A stretch of 64,000 nt of DNA from Usitatibacter rugosus (GTDB taxonomy: Bacteria; Pseudomonadota; Gammaproteobacteria; Burkholderiales; Usitatibacteraceae), in the NCBI RefSeq assembly GCF_013003965.1, contig NZ_CP053069.1, forward strand, positions 1,085,419-1,149,418. The letters are read 5' to 3'. This document shows, in pieces, positions 42,127 through 49,367 of this stretch. The first letter of the stretch is position 1. Each line of letters begins with the position of its first letter. Under the pieces are notes generated by a model. It had not been told where the DNA came from, did no database searches, and saw nothing but the letters and a program-made list of their open reading frames with translations. Position numbers and translations under genes: made by a program.

Positions 42127-44721
42127 GTGCTCGAGAAGCTCGAAAGCTGGTTCCGCGACAACGGTTGGACGGCATTCCCGTTCCAGCGTGAGGTCTGGAC
42201 CGCGTACCTGAACGGCGAATCGGGGCTGGTGCACTCGGCTACCGGCTCGGGCAAGACGCTCGCGGCCTGGCTCGGGCCGCTGGCGGAATGGATCGCGGAG
42301 AACTCCGAGGGCCGGGGAGAGGGCAAGGCCCCGCCGCTTCGCGTCCTCTGGATCACGCCGATGCGAGCGCTCGCCGGCGACACGGCGCTCTCGATGCAGC
42401 GCGCTGTGGAGGGCCTCGGTCTTCCGTGGACCGTGGGCCTTCGCACCGGTGACACCTCCTCCTCCGAACGCGCGAAGCAGGACCGCAAGCTCCCCAGCGC
42501 GCTCGTCACCACGCCGGAATCGCTGTCGCTCATCCTGTCGCGTGCCGATGCACGAGAGAAGCTCTCCGACTTGCGTCTGGTCGTCGTCGACGAATGGCAC
42601 GAGCTCCTCGGCAACAAGCGCGGCGTGCAGGCGGAGCTTTGCCTCGCTCGCCTTCGCAAGTGGAATCCCGCGCTTCGCACGTGGGGCCTTTCCGCAACGC
42701 TAGGGAATCTGCAGGAAGCGATGGATCGGCTGGTTCCGCGCCACGAGGTCGCACTCCGTCATTCCCGCGAAGGCGGGAATCCATGGGTCCCCGCCTCCGC
42801 GGGGACGACGAACGATCTTCGGAGAATCGTGAAGGGCGTGTCGGACAAGAAGGTGATCATGGACACGCTCATCCCCACGGACATCGATCGCTTCCCGTGG
42901 GCTGGGCACCTGGGGCTGGCGATGCTGGGCGAGGTGATCGAGGCGATCGAGGGCGCACGCTCGACGCTCGTGTTCACGAACGTGCGGTCGTCGGCGGAGC
43001 TCTGGTACCAGGGGCTGCTCGAAGCGAAGCCGGAGTGGGCGGGCATTCTCGGGCTACACCACGGATCGCTCGATGCGGACGTGCGCCGCTATGTCGAGCA
43101 GGGCCTGAAGGAAGGCCGCATGAAGGCCGTCGTCGCCACCTCCAGCCTCGATCTCGGCGTGGACTTCTCGCCGGTGGACCAGGTGCTGCAGATCGGCAGT
43201 GCCAAGGGCGTTGCGCGTCTTCTTCAACGAGCCGGCCGCTCGGGCCACGCCCCAGGACAGGCGAGCCGTGTGACATGCGTTCCCTCTCATGCGTTGGAGT
43301 TCGTGGAGGCTGCGGCGGCAAGACGAGCGGCGATGGCAGGGCGGATCGAATCGCGCGTGCCCGTCGATCGCCCGCTCGATCTCCTCACGCAGCATCTCGT
43401 GACCATCGCGGTGGGCGAGGGCTTCGAGGAAGCCGAGATGCGCTCCGAGGTGATGAGCTCCGCCGCCTATCGCGACCTCACCGACGCGGAATGGCAGTGG
43501 GCGCTCGACTTCGTGACGCGAGGCGGCGAGGCGTTGCGTGCGTATCCCGATTACCACAAGGTCGAGCTCGGCGAGGACGGCCGCTACCGCGTGAGCCAGC
43601 CGGCGATCGCGAAGCGACACCGCATGTCGATCGGCACCATCGTCTCCGAAGCGTCGGTGAACGTGCAGTACATGCGCGGCAAGCGCCTGGGCAGCGTGGA
43701 GGAGTCGTTCATCGCGCACCTGGCACCCGGCGACGCGTTCATCTTCGCGGGCCACGTGCTGGAGTTCATCCGCATGGAGGAGATGACGGCGTACGTTCGT
43801 CCCGCGAAGCCCGGCTCGGCCACGGTGCCGCGCTGGGACGGAGGCCGATGCCCGCTTTCCAACGAGGTGTCGCAGAGCATCCGCGAACTGCTCGAGCTCC
43901 ACATCGACCATCGCGAGGACGAGCCCGAGATGCGCGCCATCTCGCGCCTGCTCAAGCTCCAGCATTCCTGGTCGCGCATCCCGCGCCGCCACGAGATGCT
44001 GGTGGAGCAGACCGAGACGCGCGAAGGCCACCACATCTTCTTCTATCCGTTCGAGGGGCGGTCGGTGCATGTCGGCATCTCGGCGCTTTTCGCTTATCGC
44101 CTTGCCCGCATCCGCAAAGCTTCGTTCAGCCTCGGCTTCACCGACTATGGTTTCGAGCTCGTGTCGCGCGAACGCTTCGAGTTGTTGCCGCTGCTGAAGG
44201 GAGGCCTCGTCTCCACGGAGAATCTGTTGGAAGACATGATCGCGAGCCTCAACGCCGCCGAGCTCTCGAAGCGCCAGTTCCGCGAGATCGCGCGCGTGGC
44301 GGGGCTCGTGTTCCAGGGTTACCCAGGGCAGCCGAAGACCAATCGCCAGGTGCAGGCGACTTCCGGCCTCATTTGGGAGGTGTTCGCGCGCTGGGATCCG
44401 AAGAACCCGCTGCTGGGCCAGGCGGAGCGCGAGGTGCTGGAGCGCCAGCTCGAGTTCACGCGGCTGGCCGACGGACTCAAGCGCATCGAGACCTCGCCCA
44501 TCCTCATCCGCCAGACGCACAAGCCGACGCCTTTCGCCTTCCCGATCATGGTGAGCCGCTTCCGCGAGAAGCTCACGAGCGAGAAGCTCGTCGATCGGGT
44601 GAAGAAGATGCAGCTCGAGTTCGACAAGGCTGCGCCGCCCGAAGCCGATTTCGCGGACGGCGACGCCACGGGCACCGTCATCCCCGCGAAGGCGGGGATC
44701 CAGCTGAAACTCCTCCCATGA
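42127..44721 (+). CDS. Ligase-associated DNA damage response DEXH-box helicase (Lhr-like)
   Basis: 864 residues from a GTG at 42127. Walker A is S-A-T-G-S-G-K-T-L and the DEXH box reads V-V-D-E-W-H-E-L; helicase motif VI-like Q-R-A-G-R-S-G-H is also present, with an Lhr-type C-terminal region. It belongs with the exonuclease/ligase pair at 32135-34797. Two dRS3-like elements interrupt it: one at about residue 212 adds ~18 residues (R-H-S-R-E-G-G-N-P-W), one forms the C-terminal tail ([10 protein letters not shown]). Both keep the frame. The stop overlaps the PdeM start as ATGA. Confidence 0.93.
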   Translation: MLEKLESWFRDNGWTAFPFQREVWTAYLNGESGLVHSATGSGKTLAAWLGPLAEWIAENSEGRGEGKAPPLRVLWITPMRALAGDTALSMQRAVEGLGLPWTVGLRTGDTSSSERAKQDRKLPSALVTTPESLSLILSRADAREKLSDLRLVVVDEWHELLGNKRGVQAELCLARLRKWNPALRTWGLSATLGNLQEAMDRLVPRHEVALRHSREGGNPWVPASAGTTNDLRRIVKGVSDKKVIMDTLIPTDIDRFPWAGHLGLAMLGEVIEAIEGARSTLVFTNVRSSAELWYQGLLEAKPEWAGILGLHHGSLDADVRRYVEQGLKEGRMKAVVATSSLDLGVDFSPVDQVLQIGSAKGVARLLQRAGRSGHAPGQASRVTCVPSHALEFVEAAAARRAAMAGRIESRVPVDRPLDLLTQHLVTIAVGEGFEEAEMRSEVMSSAAYRDLTDAEWQWALDFVTRGGEALRAYPDYHKVELGEDGRYRVSQPAIAKRHRMSIGTIVSEASVNVQYMRGKRLGSVEESFIAHLAPGDAFIFAGHVLEFIRMEEMTAYVRPAKPGSATVPRWDGGRCPLSNEVSQSIRELLELHIDHREDEPEMRAISRLLKLQHSWSRIPRRHEMLVEQTETREGHHIFFYPFEGRSVHVGISALFAYRLARIRKASFSLGFTDYGFELVSRERFELLPLLKGGLVSTENLLEDMIASLNAAELSKRQFREIARVAGLVFQGYPGQPKTNRQVQATSGLIWEVFARWDPKNPLLGQAEREVLERQLEFTRLADGLKRIETSPILIRQTHKPTPFAFPIMVSRFREKLTSEKLVDRVKKMQLEFDKAAPPEADFADGDATGTVIPAKAGIQLKLLP
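42757..42810. repeat. dRS3-like double hairpin inserted in the helicase gene
   Basis: The 20-base palindrome ATTCCCGCGAAGGCGGGAAT (42761-42780) is followed by a second hairpin GTCCCC...GGGGAC (42787-42806). The element is translated in-frame as the well-known peptide R-E-G-G-N-P-W-V-P-A-S-A-G-T. Confidence 0.85.
44680..44699. repeat. dRS3-like palindrome at the helicase 3' end
   Basis: ATCCCCGCGAAGGCGGGGAT, identical to the palindrome at 5830-5849. It supplies most of the last ten or so residues of the helicase, just before the PdeM start. Confidence 0.8.
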
Positions 44722-45365
44722 TCGAATGCATCGTCGCCGGCGAGAAGGTCGTGATGTTGCGCGAGAAGGCCCTCTACTGGCCGCGTGAGGCGACGCTCTT
44801 CGTGGCCGACTTCCATCTCGGCAAGGCGGCGGCCTTTCGAAGCGCCGGCATCCCGATGCCCTCGGGCACCACCACCGACAACGTGACGCGCCTCGCCTCG
44901 GCGATCGCGTCTACCGGAGCGCGGCGCGTGGTGTTCCTCGGGGATTTCCTGCATGCGAAGGCCTCGAAGGCGCGCTCCACCGAAGCGACGTTCGGTGCAT
45001 GGCGCGAGAAGCACAGCGCCGTGGACCTGGTCCTCGTCCGCGGAAACCACGACACCAGCGCCGGCGATCCGCGCGAAGACTGGAACATCGAATGCGTGGA
45101 TGAAGGCGCCGTGCTCGGGCCGTTCATAGCGAATCATCATCCCGAAGCGAAGCGCGGGGGTTACGTGCTCGCAGGCCACATCCATCCCGCAGTACGCCTC
45201 TCCGGGGAAGGCGACTCGGTTCGGCTGCCGTGCTTCTGGTTCTCTCCGCGGGTCGGCGTGCTGCCCGCGTTCGGCGCCTTCACGGGCTCCGCCGTGGTGC
45301 GGCCCCGCGAAGGCGACCAGGTTTTCGTCATCGCCGACGGCGAAGTGATCTCCGTCGGAAATTAG
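44718..45365 (+). CDS. pdeM: Ligase-associated DNA damage response endonuclease PdeM (metallophosphoesterase)
   Basis: 215 residues. Calcineurin-like phosphoesterase motifs are complete: D-F-H-L-G-K, G-D-F-L-H, G-N-H-D and G-H-I-H-P. The family is the phosphoesterase/nuclease member of the ligase-associated DNA repair set and is coupled here to its helicase. Its stop codon TAG overlaps the left inverted repeat at 45364-45381. Confidence 0.92.
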   Translation: MIECIVAGEKVVMLREKALYWPREATLFVADFHLGKAAAFRSAGIPMPSGTTTDNVTRLASAIASTGARRVVFLGDFLHAKASKARSTEATFGAWREKHSAVDLVLVRGNHDTSAGDPREDWNIECVDEGAVLGPFIANHHPEAKRGGYVLAGHIHPAVRLSGEGDSVRLPCFWFSPRVGVLPAFGAFTGSAVVRPREGDQVFVIADGEVISVGN

Positions 45366-45381
45366 GGTCAGCTACTTTTTC
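45364..45381. repeat. Left 18-bp GGGTCAG inverted repeat
   Basis: AGGGTCAGCTACTTTTTC; its exact reverse complement lies at 46048-46065. Together they enclose one gene. The repeat overlaps the PdeM stop codon by two bases. Confidence 0.85.
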
Positions 45382-45382
45382 C

Positions 45383-46057
45383 GTGTCCATTCCCCACGCC
45401 GCTTTCGGGGCCGTTCTTGGATTCGCCGTACCGGGCACGGGGCACCTGTACCTGGGGCGCGCCCGGCGCTTCCTCGTCGTGTTCGCGATCTTCGCGGCGA
45501 CCGTGATCGGGGCGGCCGCGTCCGGAGCGATCTCGAAGCTCCCGGGATTCGCCGTGGTCGTCGTTGCAGGCATCGGCATGCTGCTGTTCTCGGTGATCGA
45601 CAGCGCCATCCTCGGTTTTCGCGCGGGACGCGGCACACGCCCCTGGTACTCGCGCTGGTATTTCCTCGTCCCCTGGATCGTGGCCACCTCGGTTGCATTG
45701 ATGCCGCTGATGACCGTGCGGGAAAGTCTGCTGGGCTACGGAACTTTCCATGTGCCGTCGGCGCTGATGGCGCCCACGATTCGCGCCGGCGACATCGTGC
45801 TTGCGGATACCTGGAGCGCGCGACGCACGGGGTTGCCCGAGGGAACACTGGTCGTCGTGCAATCTCCCGAGACGGGCGTTCGTGTCCTGCGCCGGATCAA
45901 GTGGGAGGAGGACGATGGCACGTACGTGGTGACGTTCGACCTGCCATTCAGCCCGATCGAACGCGGGGTGGCGGCAACGGATGTCGTTGCCATCATCACC
46001 GCGGTGCTTTGGTCGCCTGCACGAGGGGAATGCTGCAAGACCGTCGAGAAAAAGTAG
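45383..46057 (+). CDS. S26 signal-peptidase-like membrane protein lacking the catalytic dyad
   Basis: 224 residues from the GTG at 45383, one base after the left inverted repeat; no ribosome site is obvious. Three or four membrane helices occupy residues ~5-120 (V-P-G-T-G-H-L-Y-L-G-R resembles TM2-type repeats). The peptidase-like domain begins with H-V-P-S-A-L-M-A-P-T-I-R-A-G-D; in active enzymes this reads P-S-x-S-M-x-P-T, so the catalytic Ser is Leu here. The general-base Lys of K-R-V/I appears as Arg in V-L-R-R-I-K. It is probably a non-catalytic homologue. The stop codon lies inside the right repeat. Confidence 0.8.
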   Translation: MSIPHAAFGAVLGFAVPGTGHLYLGRARRFLVVFAIFAATVIGAAASGAISKLPGFAVVVVAGIGMLLFSVIDSAILGFRAGRGTRPWYSRWYFLVPWIVATSVALMPLMTVRESLLGYGTFHVPSALMAPTIRAGDIVLADTWSARRTGLPEGTLVVVQSPETGVRVLRRIKWEEDDGTYVVTFDLPFSPIERGVAATDVVAIITAVLWSPARGECCKTVEKK

Positions 46058-46065
46058 CTGACCCT
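46048..46065. repeat. Right 18-bp GGGTCAG inverted repeat
   Basis: GAAAAAGTAGCTGACCCT, the perfect complement of 45364-45381. It contains the stop codon of the enclosed gene and adjoins the end of the NUDIX gene. Confidence 0.85.
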
Positions 46066-46067
46066 GA

Positions 46068-46634
46068 TTACCGCTCGGGCGGACGGATGTCGCCGAAGCG
46101 AGTGACGAACGTGCCGGCCTTGCGATCCGCGATGAAGTGCTGGAGCGTCAGCCGCACCATCGCGAAAGCGAGGTCGTCCCAGGGGATCTCGTCTTCGGTG
46201 ACGAGCTTCACCTCGAGGCTCTCCGAACCCGGAGACACGTTCGCGTCGAGCAACTTCGCGCGAAACATCATGTAGACCTGGCTGATGTGCGGGATCGAGT
46301 AGACCGTATAGAGGTCCGTGATCTCCACACGCGCATTCGCCTCTTCCAAGGCCTCGCGAGCGGCACCCTCCGCGACCGATTCGTTCACTTCCATGAAGCC
46401 CGCGGGCAGAGTCCAGCGGCCGTAGCGCGGCTCGATGGCGCGCCGTGCGAGGAGGATGCGCCCGTCCTCCCACACCGGCAGGCAGCCCGCGACGATCTTC
46501 GGGTTCACGTAGTTGATGTGGCCGCACGCGTTGCACACCGCGCGCAGGCGATTGTCGTCTTCGGGGACGCGCTCGGTGGTGGCCGAGCCGCAGAGGGCGC
46601 AGAAACGGATCAAGTTCGTTACATCCGTCAGCAA
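46068..46634 (-). CDS. NUDIX hydrolase with N-terminal zinc ribbon
   Basis: 188 residues from a TTG at 46634; another TTG at 46616 is possible. A zinc ribbon (F-C-A-L-C-G ... C-N-A-C-G) precedes the Nudix domain, whose box reads G-F-M-E-V-N-E-S-V-A-E-G-A-A-R-E-A-L-E-E-A-N with the metal-binding glutamates intact. This organisation occurs in NudC-like and ADP-ribose/NADH pyrophosphatases. It probably hydrolyses a nucleotide-diphosphate compound; the exact substrate is unknown. Confidence 0.9.
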   Translation of the reverse strand: MLTDVTNLIRFCALCGSATTERVPEDDNRLRAVCNACGHINYVNPKIVAGCLPVWEDGRILLARRAIEPRYGRWTLPAGFMEVNESVAEGAAREALEEANARVEITDLYTVYSIPHISQVYMMFRAKLLDANVSPGSESLEVKLVTEDEIPWDDLAFAMVRLTLQHFIADRKAGTFVTRFGDIRPPER

Positions 46635-46686
46635 AAATCGGGGGTGACGCGTTAGGGGAGGTGCCTCCGCATGCTAACATAACCCC

Positions 46687-47655
46687 ATGAAATTCCTTGC
46701 AAAAACGCTTCTCCTGGCCGCCGCGGCGCTGGCTGTCCCCGCGCTTGCGAACTTCGGCCCCGGCGAGCGCGTGATCGTCCTGAATTCGGGGGACGGAACG
46801 GTGTCCATCGTCGACCCGATCGCGATGAAAGAGGTCAACCGCATCCCCGTGGGCAAGGAGCCGCATCACCTGATGGCCACGCCCGACGGCAAGGAACTCA
46901 TCGTCGCCAACGCCGCGAGCAACGACCTCGTCTACCTCGACCCGAAGACGGGCGAGATCATCCGTCGCGTGGAGCGCATCAGCGATCCGTATCAAATTGG
47001 TTTCTCTCCCGACAAGAAGTGGTTCGTCGCCGCCTCGAATCGCCTCGATCGCATCGATATCTATTCCAACCCGTTGAAGCTCGTGAAGCGCATCGAGATG
47101 CCGAAGGTCCCGAGCCACATCGCCTTCGATGCGGGCAGCACGCTCGCGTTCGTCACGCTGCAGGAATCGAACGAGCTGGTCGCCATCGACCTCGCCACGC
47201 AAGCCGTAAAGTGGAAGATCACCGTCGGCAAGCAGCCCGCCGGCATCTGGATGACGCCCGACGACAAGCACCTCCTGGTCGGCAACACGGGAGACAAGCA
47301 CGTGGAGGTGATCGACTGGCGCACCGCCAAGGTCGTGAAGAAGCTTGAAACGGGCGAGGGCGCCCACAACTTCCTCGCGATGGGCGATGGGCGCCACGTC
47401 CTCGTCTCCAACCGCGTCTCCAACACCGTGACCATCATCGACCAGCAGGCCCTCGAGGTGAAGGAGTCCTTCAAAGTCCCCGGAGGGCCCGACTGCATGG
47501 AGCTCACCCGCGATGGGAAGCAGTTGTGGGTCACCTCGCGCTGGATCCGCCAGGTCACCGTCGTCGACATGGGCACGAAGAAAGTGGTCGGCCGCATCCC
47601 GGTCGGCAAATCCCCGCATGGCATCTACTTCGCGTCGCACGCGCCGCGCCAGTAA
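46687..47655 (+). CDS. YVTN-type beta-propeller exported protein
   Basis: 322 residues with a signal peptide (MKFLAKTLLLAAAALAVPALA). Repeats of about 40 residues follow: G-D-G-T-V-S-I-V-D, A-S-N-D-L-V-Y-L-D, E-S-N-E-L-V-A-I-D, T-G-D-K-H-V-E-V-I-D and V-S-N-T-V-T-I-I-D, each followed by I-P-V-G or similar. This is the YVTN/NHL-like seven-bladed propeller pattern. The likely location is the periplasm; the ligand is unknown. It leads the operon up to RlmD. Confidence 0.88.
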   Translation: MKFLAKTLLLAAAALAVPALANFGPGERVIVLNSGDGTVSIVDPIAMKEVNRIPVGKEPHHLMATPDGKELIVANAASNDLVYLDPKTGEIIRRVERISDPYQIGFSPDKKWFVAASNRLDRIDIYSNPLKLVKRIEMPKVPSHIAFDAGSTLAFVTLQESNELVAIDLATQAVKWKITVGKQPAGIWMTPDDKHLLVGNTGDKHVEVIDWRTAKVVKKLETGEGAHNFLAMGDGRHVLVSNRVSNTVTIIDQQALEVKESFKVPGGPDCMELTRDGKQLWVTSRWIRQVTVVDMGTKKVVGRIPVGKSPHGIYFASHAPRQ

Positions 47656-47658
47656 ACC

Positions 47659-48387
47659 GTGTTCCGCTTCGCCCTCCTGCTCCTCGCCGCCCCCGCGGTG
47701 CACGCAGCCTGCACCGGCACCGTGTACCTCACGCTGGACACGGGCAACATGGAACCGGCCGAAGCCATGGCCGACATCCTCCGCAAGCACGACGTGAAGG
47801 CCACCTTCTTCCTCGCCAACGAGAAGACCAAGCGCGGCGACACCACGCTCGATCCCGCGTGGGCCCCGTACTGGAAGCGCCTGGCCGATGAAGGCCATGC
47901 GTTCGGCTCGCACACGTGGCGCCACTGGTACGTGCGCAGCGACGTGGGCGAGGACAAGATCCGCTACGTCTCCAACGACAAGCAAGCCGAATCCCTCGAT
48001 GCGAAAGCGTTCTGTGCGGAGCTCCGCAAACCCGAGATCGCGTTCAAGGCTATGACGGGCCGCGGCTTCGATCACATCTGGCGTGCCCCCGGCGGCAAGC
48101 TCACGCCGCGCGCGGAGGCTTTCGCCAAGACGTGCGGGTTCAAGCACGTTGCGTGGTCGCCCGCGGGCTTCAGTGGCGATGAGCTCCCCTCGGACAAGTA
48201 TCCGAGCGACAAGCTGATCGAGCGGCAGCTCAAAGACATCAAGGATGGTGACGTGCTCCTCTGGCACCTCGGCATCTGGTCGCGCGAGGACGCGCTGTGG
48301 CCGAAGCTGGATACGGTGATCGGCGGCCTGAAGGCGAAGGGCTTCTGCTTCGCGCGCATTCCCGAAGGCAAGGCATGGAAGCACTGA
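47659..48387 (+). CDS. Polysaccharide deacetylase (NodB) family protein
   Basis: 242 residues from a GTG, with a signal peptide ending at H-A-A-C. The NodB homology domain is seen: T-V-Y-L-T-L-D-T-G-N (motif 1), S-H-T-W-R-H-W (motif 2, H-T-x-x-H) and W-R-A-P-G-G (motif 3). Motif 1 is normally T-F-D-D-G; the second, metal-binding Asp is Thr here, so metal binding or activity may be altered. The fold normally removes acetyl groups from cell-wall or exopolysaccharides. Overlaps the next gene by 13 bases. Confidence 0.87.
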   Translation: MFRFALLLLAAPAVHAACTGTVYLTLDTGNMEPAEAMADILRKHDVKATFFLANEKTKRGDTTLDPAWAPYWKRLADEGHAFGSHTWRHWYVRSDVGEDKIRYVSNDKQAESLDAKAFCAELRKPEIAFKAMTGRGFDHIWRAPGGKLTPRAEAFAKTCGFKHVAWSPAGFSGDELPSDKYPSDKLIERQLKDIKDGDVLLWHLGIWSREDALWPKLDTVIGGLKAKGFCFARIPEGKAWKH

Positions 48388-49367
48388 CGCAAGCCTGGGC
48401 GCTGCTCCACGGCTGGGTGTTCGAGCACCTGGTGGAGCCCCTCGTCTTCGCGCTCGGGCTCTCCACGTACATGGAGCAAGCCTTCGACGCGACGGAGTTG
48501 GTGCTGATCGGCGTGTTCGAGATCGCCATCCTGTGGGCCGTGCTCTCGGCGCTCGAGCGCTGGCGCCCCATCGAAGTCTGGAGCGATCGTCGCGCCGTCC
48601 GGGCGGACGTGATCTATACATTCCTCCAGCGCCTGGGCGTGGCACCCCTGGTGTTCTTCCTGCTGCTCACGCCCGCGGTGGATGCGTTCGACGGCTGGCT
48701 TCGCATGCGCGACATCGTGCCGCTCAAGCTGGAAGACGCGTGGCCGAGCCTGCACCAGCATCCGTTCCTGTCGTTCGCCGTATATCTGGTGATCCTCGAT
48801 TTCGTCGCGTACTGGCTGCACCGTGCCCAGCATCGCTTCGAATGGTGGTGGGCCCTGCACAGCCTCCATCACAGCCAGCGCGTGATGACCTTCTGGACGG
48901 ACGACCGCAACCATCTGCTGGATGACCTCATCGTGGATGCCTGCTTCGCGCTCGTGGCGCTCGCCATCGGCGTGCCGCCGGCGCAGTTCGCGCTCGCGGT
49001 CGTGGTGACGCGCATGATCGAAAGCTTCTCCCACGTGAATGCGCGCCTCACCTTCGGCCGCATCGGCGAGGCGCTGGTGGTGACTCCGCGCTTCCACCGC
49101 GCGCATCACGCCATCGGCATCGGCCACGAGGGCGACTACAAAGGCTGCAACTTCGCCACGCTGCTTCCCGTCTGGGACCACCTCTTCGGAACCGCGAACA
49201 CCCGGGGCGGCTTTGCCGCCACCGGCGTGCGCGACCAACTGCACGGCCGCGACTACGGCACGGGCTTCTGGCGCCAGCAGGCGCTGGGCCTCGCTCGCCT
49301 GGGCGCCGCGCTCAAACCCCGGCGCCGGGACCGCACGCCCGCCGCCCACGATTCGATCACGCCATGA
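48375..49367 (+). CDS. Sterol desaturase / fatty acid hydroxylase family protein
   Basis: 330 residues from the ATG at 48375. Several membrane helices surround the di-iron histidine boxes: H-R-A-Q-H-R-F, H-S-L-H-H-S and H-R-A-H-H-A, with a later W-D-H-L-F-G-T. It should hydroxylate or desaturate a lipid chain at the membrane. The stop overlaps the protease start as ATGA. Confidence 0.9.
   Translation: MEALTQAWALLHGWVFEHLVEPLVFALGLSTYMEQAFDATELVLIGVFEIAILWAVLSALERWRPIEVWSDRRAVRADVIYTFLQRLGVAPLVFFLLLTPAVDAFDGWLRMRDIVPLKLEDAWPSLHQHPFLSFAVYLVILDFVAYWLHRAQHRFEWWWALHSLHHSQRVMTFWTDDRNHLLDDLIVDACFALVALAIGVPPAQFALAVVVTRMIESFSHVNARLTFGRIGEALVVTPRFHRAHHAIGIGHEGDYKGCNFATLLPVWDHLFGTANTRGGFAATGVRDQLHGRDYGTGFWRQQALGLARLGAALKPRRRDRTPAAHDSITP

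Noticed and set aside
45736-48645. Long minus-strand frame spanning the NUDIX to sterol desaturase region
   Set aside because: It crosses several real genes and only mirrors their codon composition.
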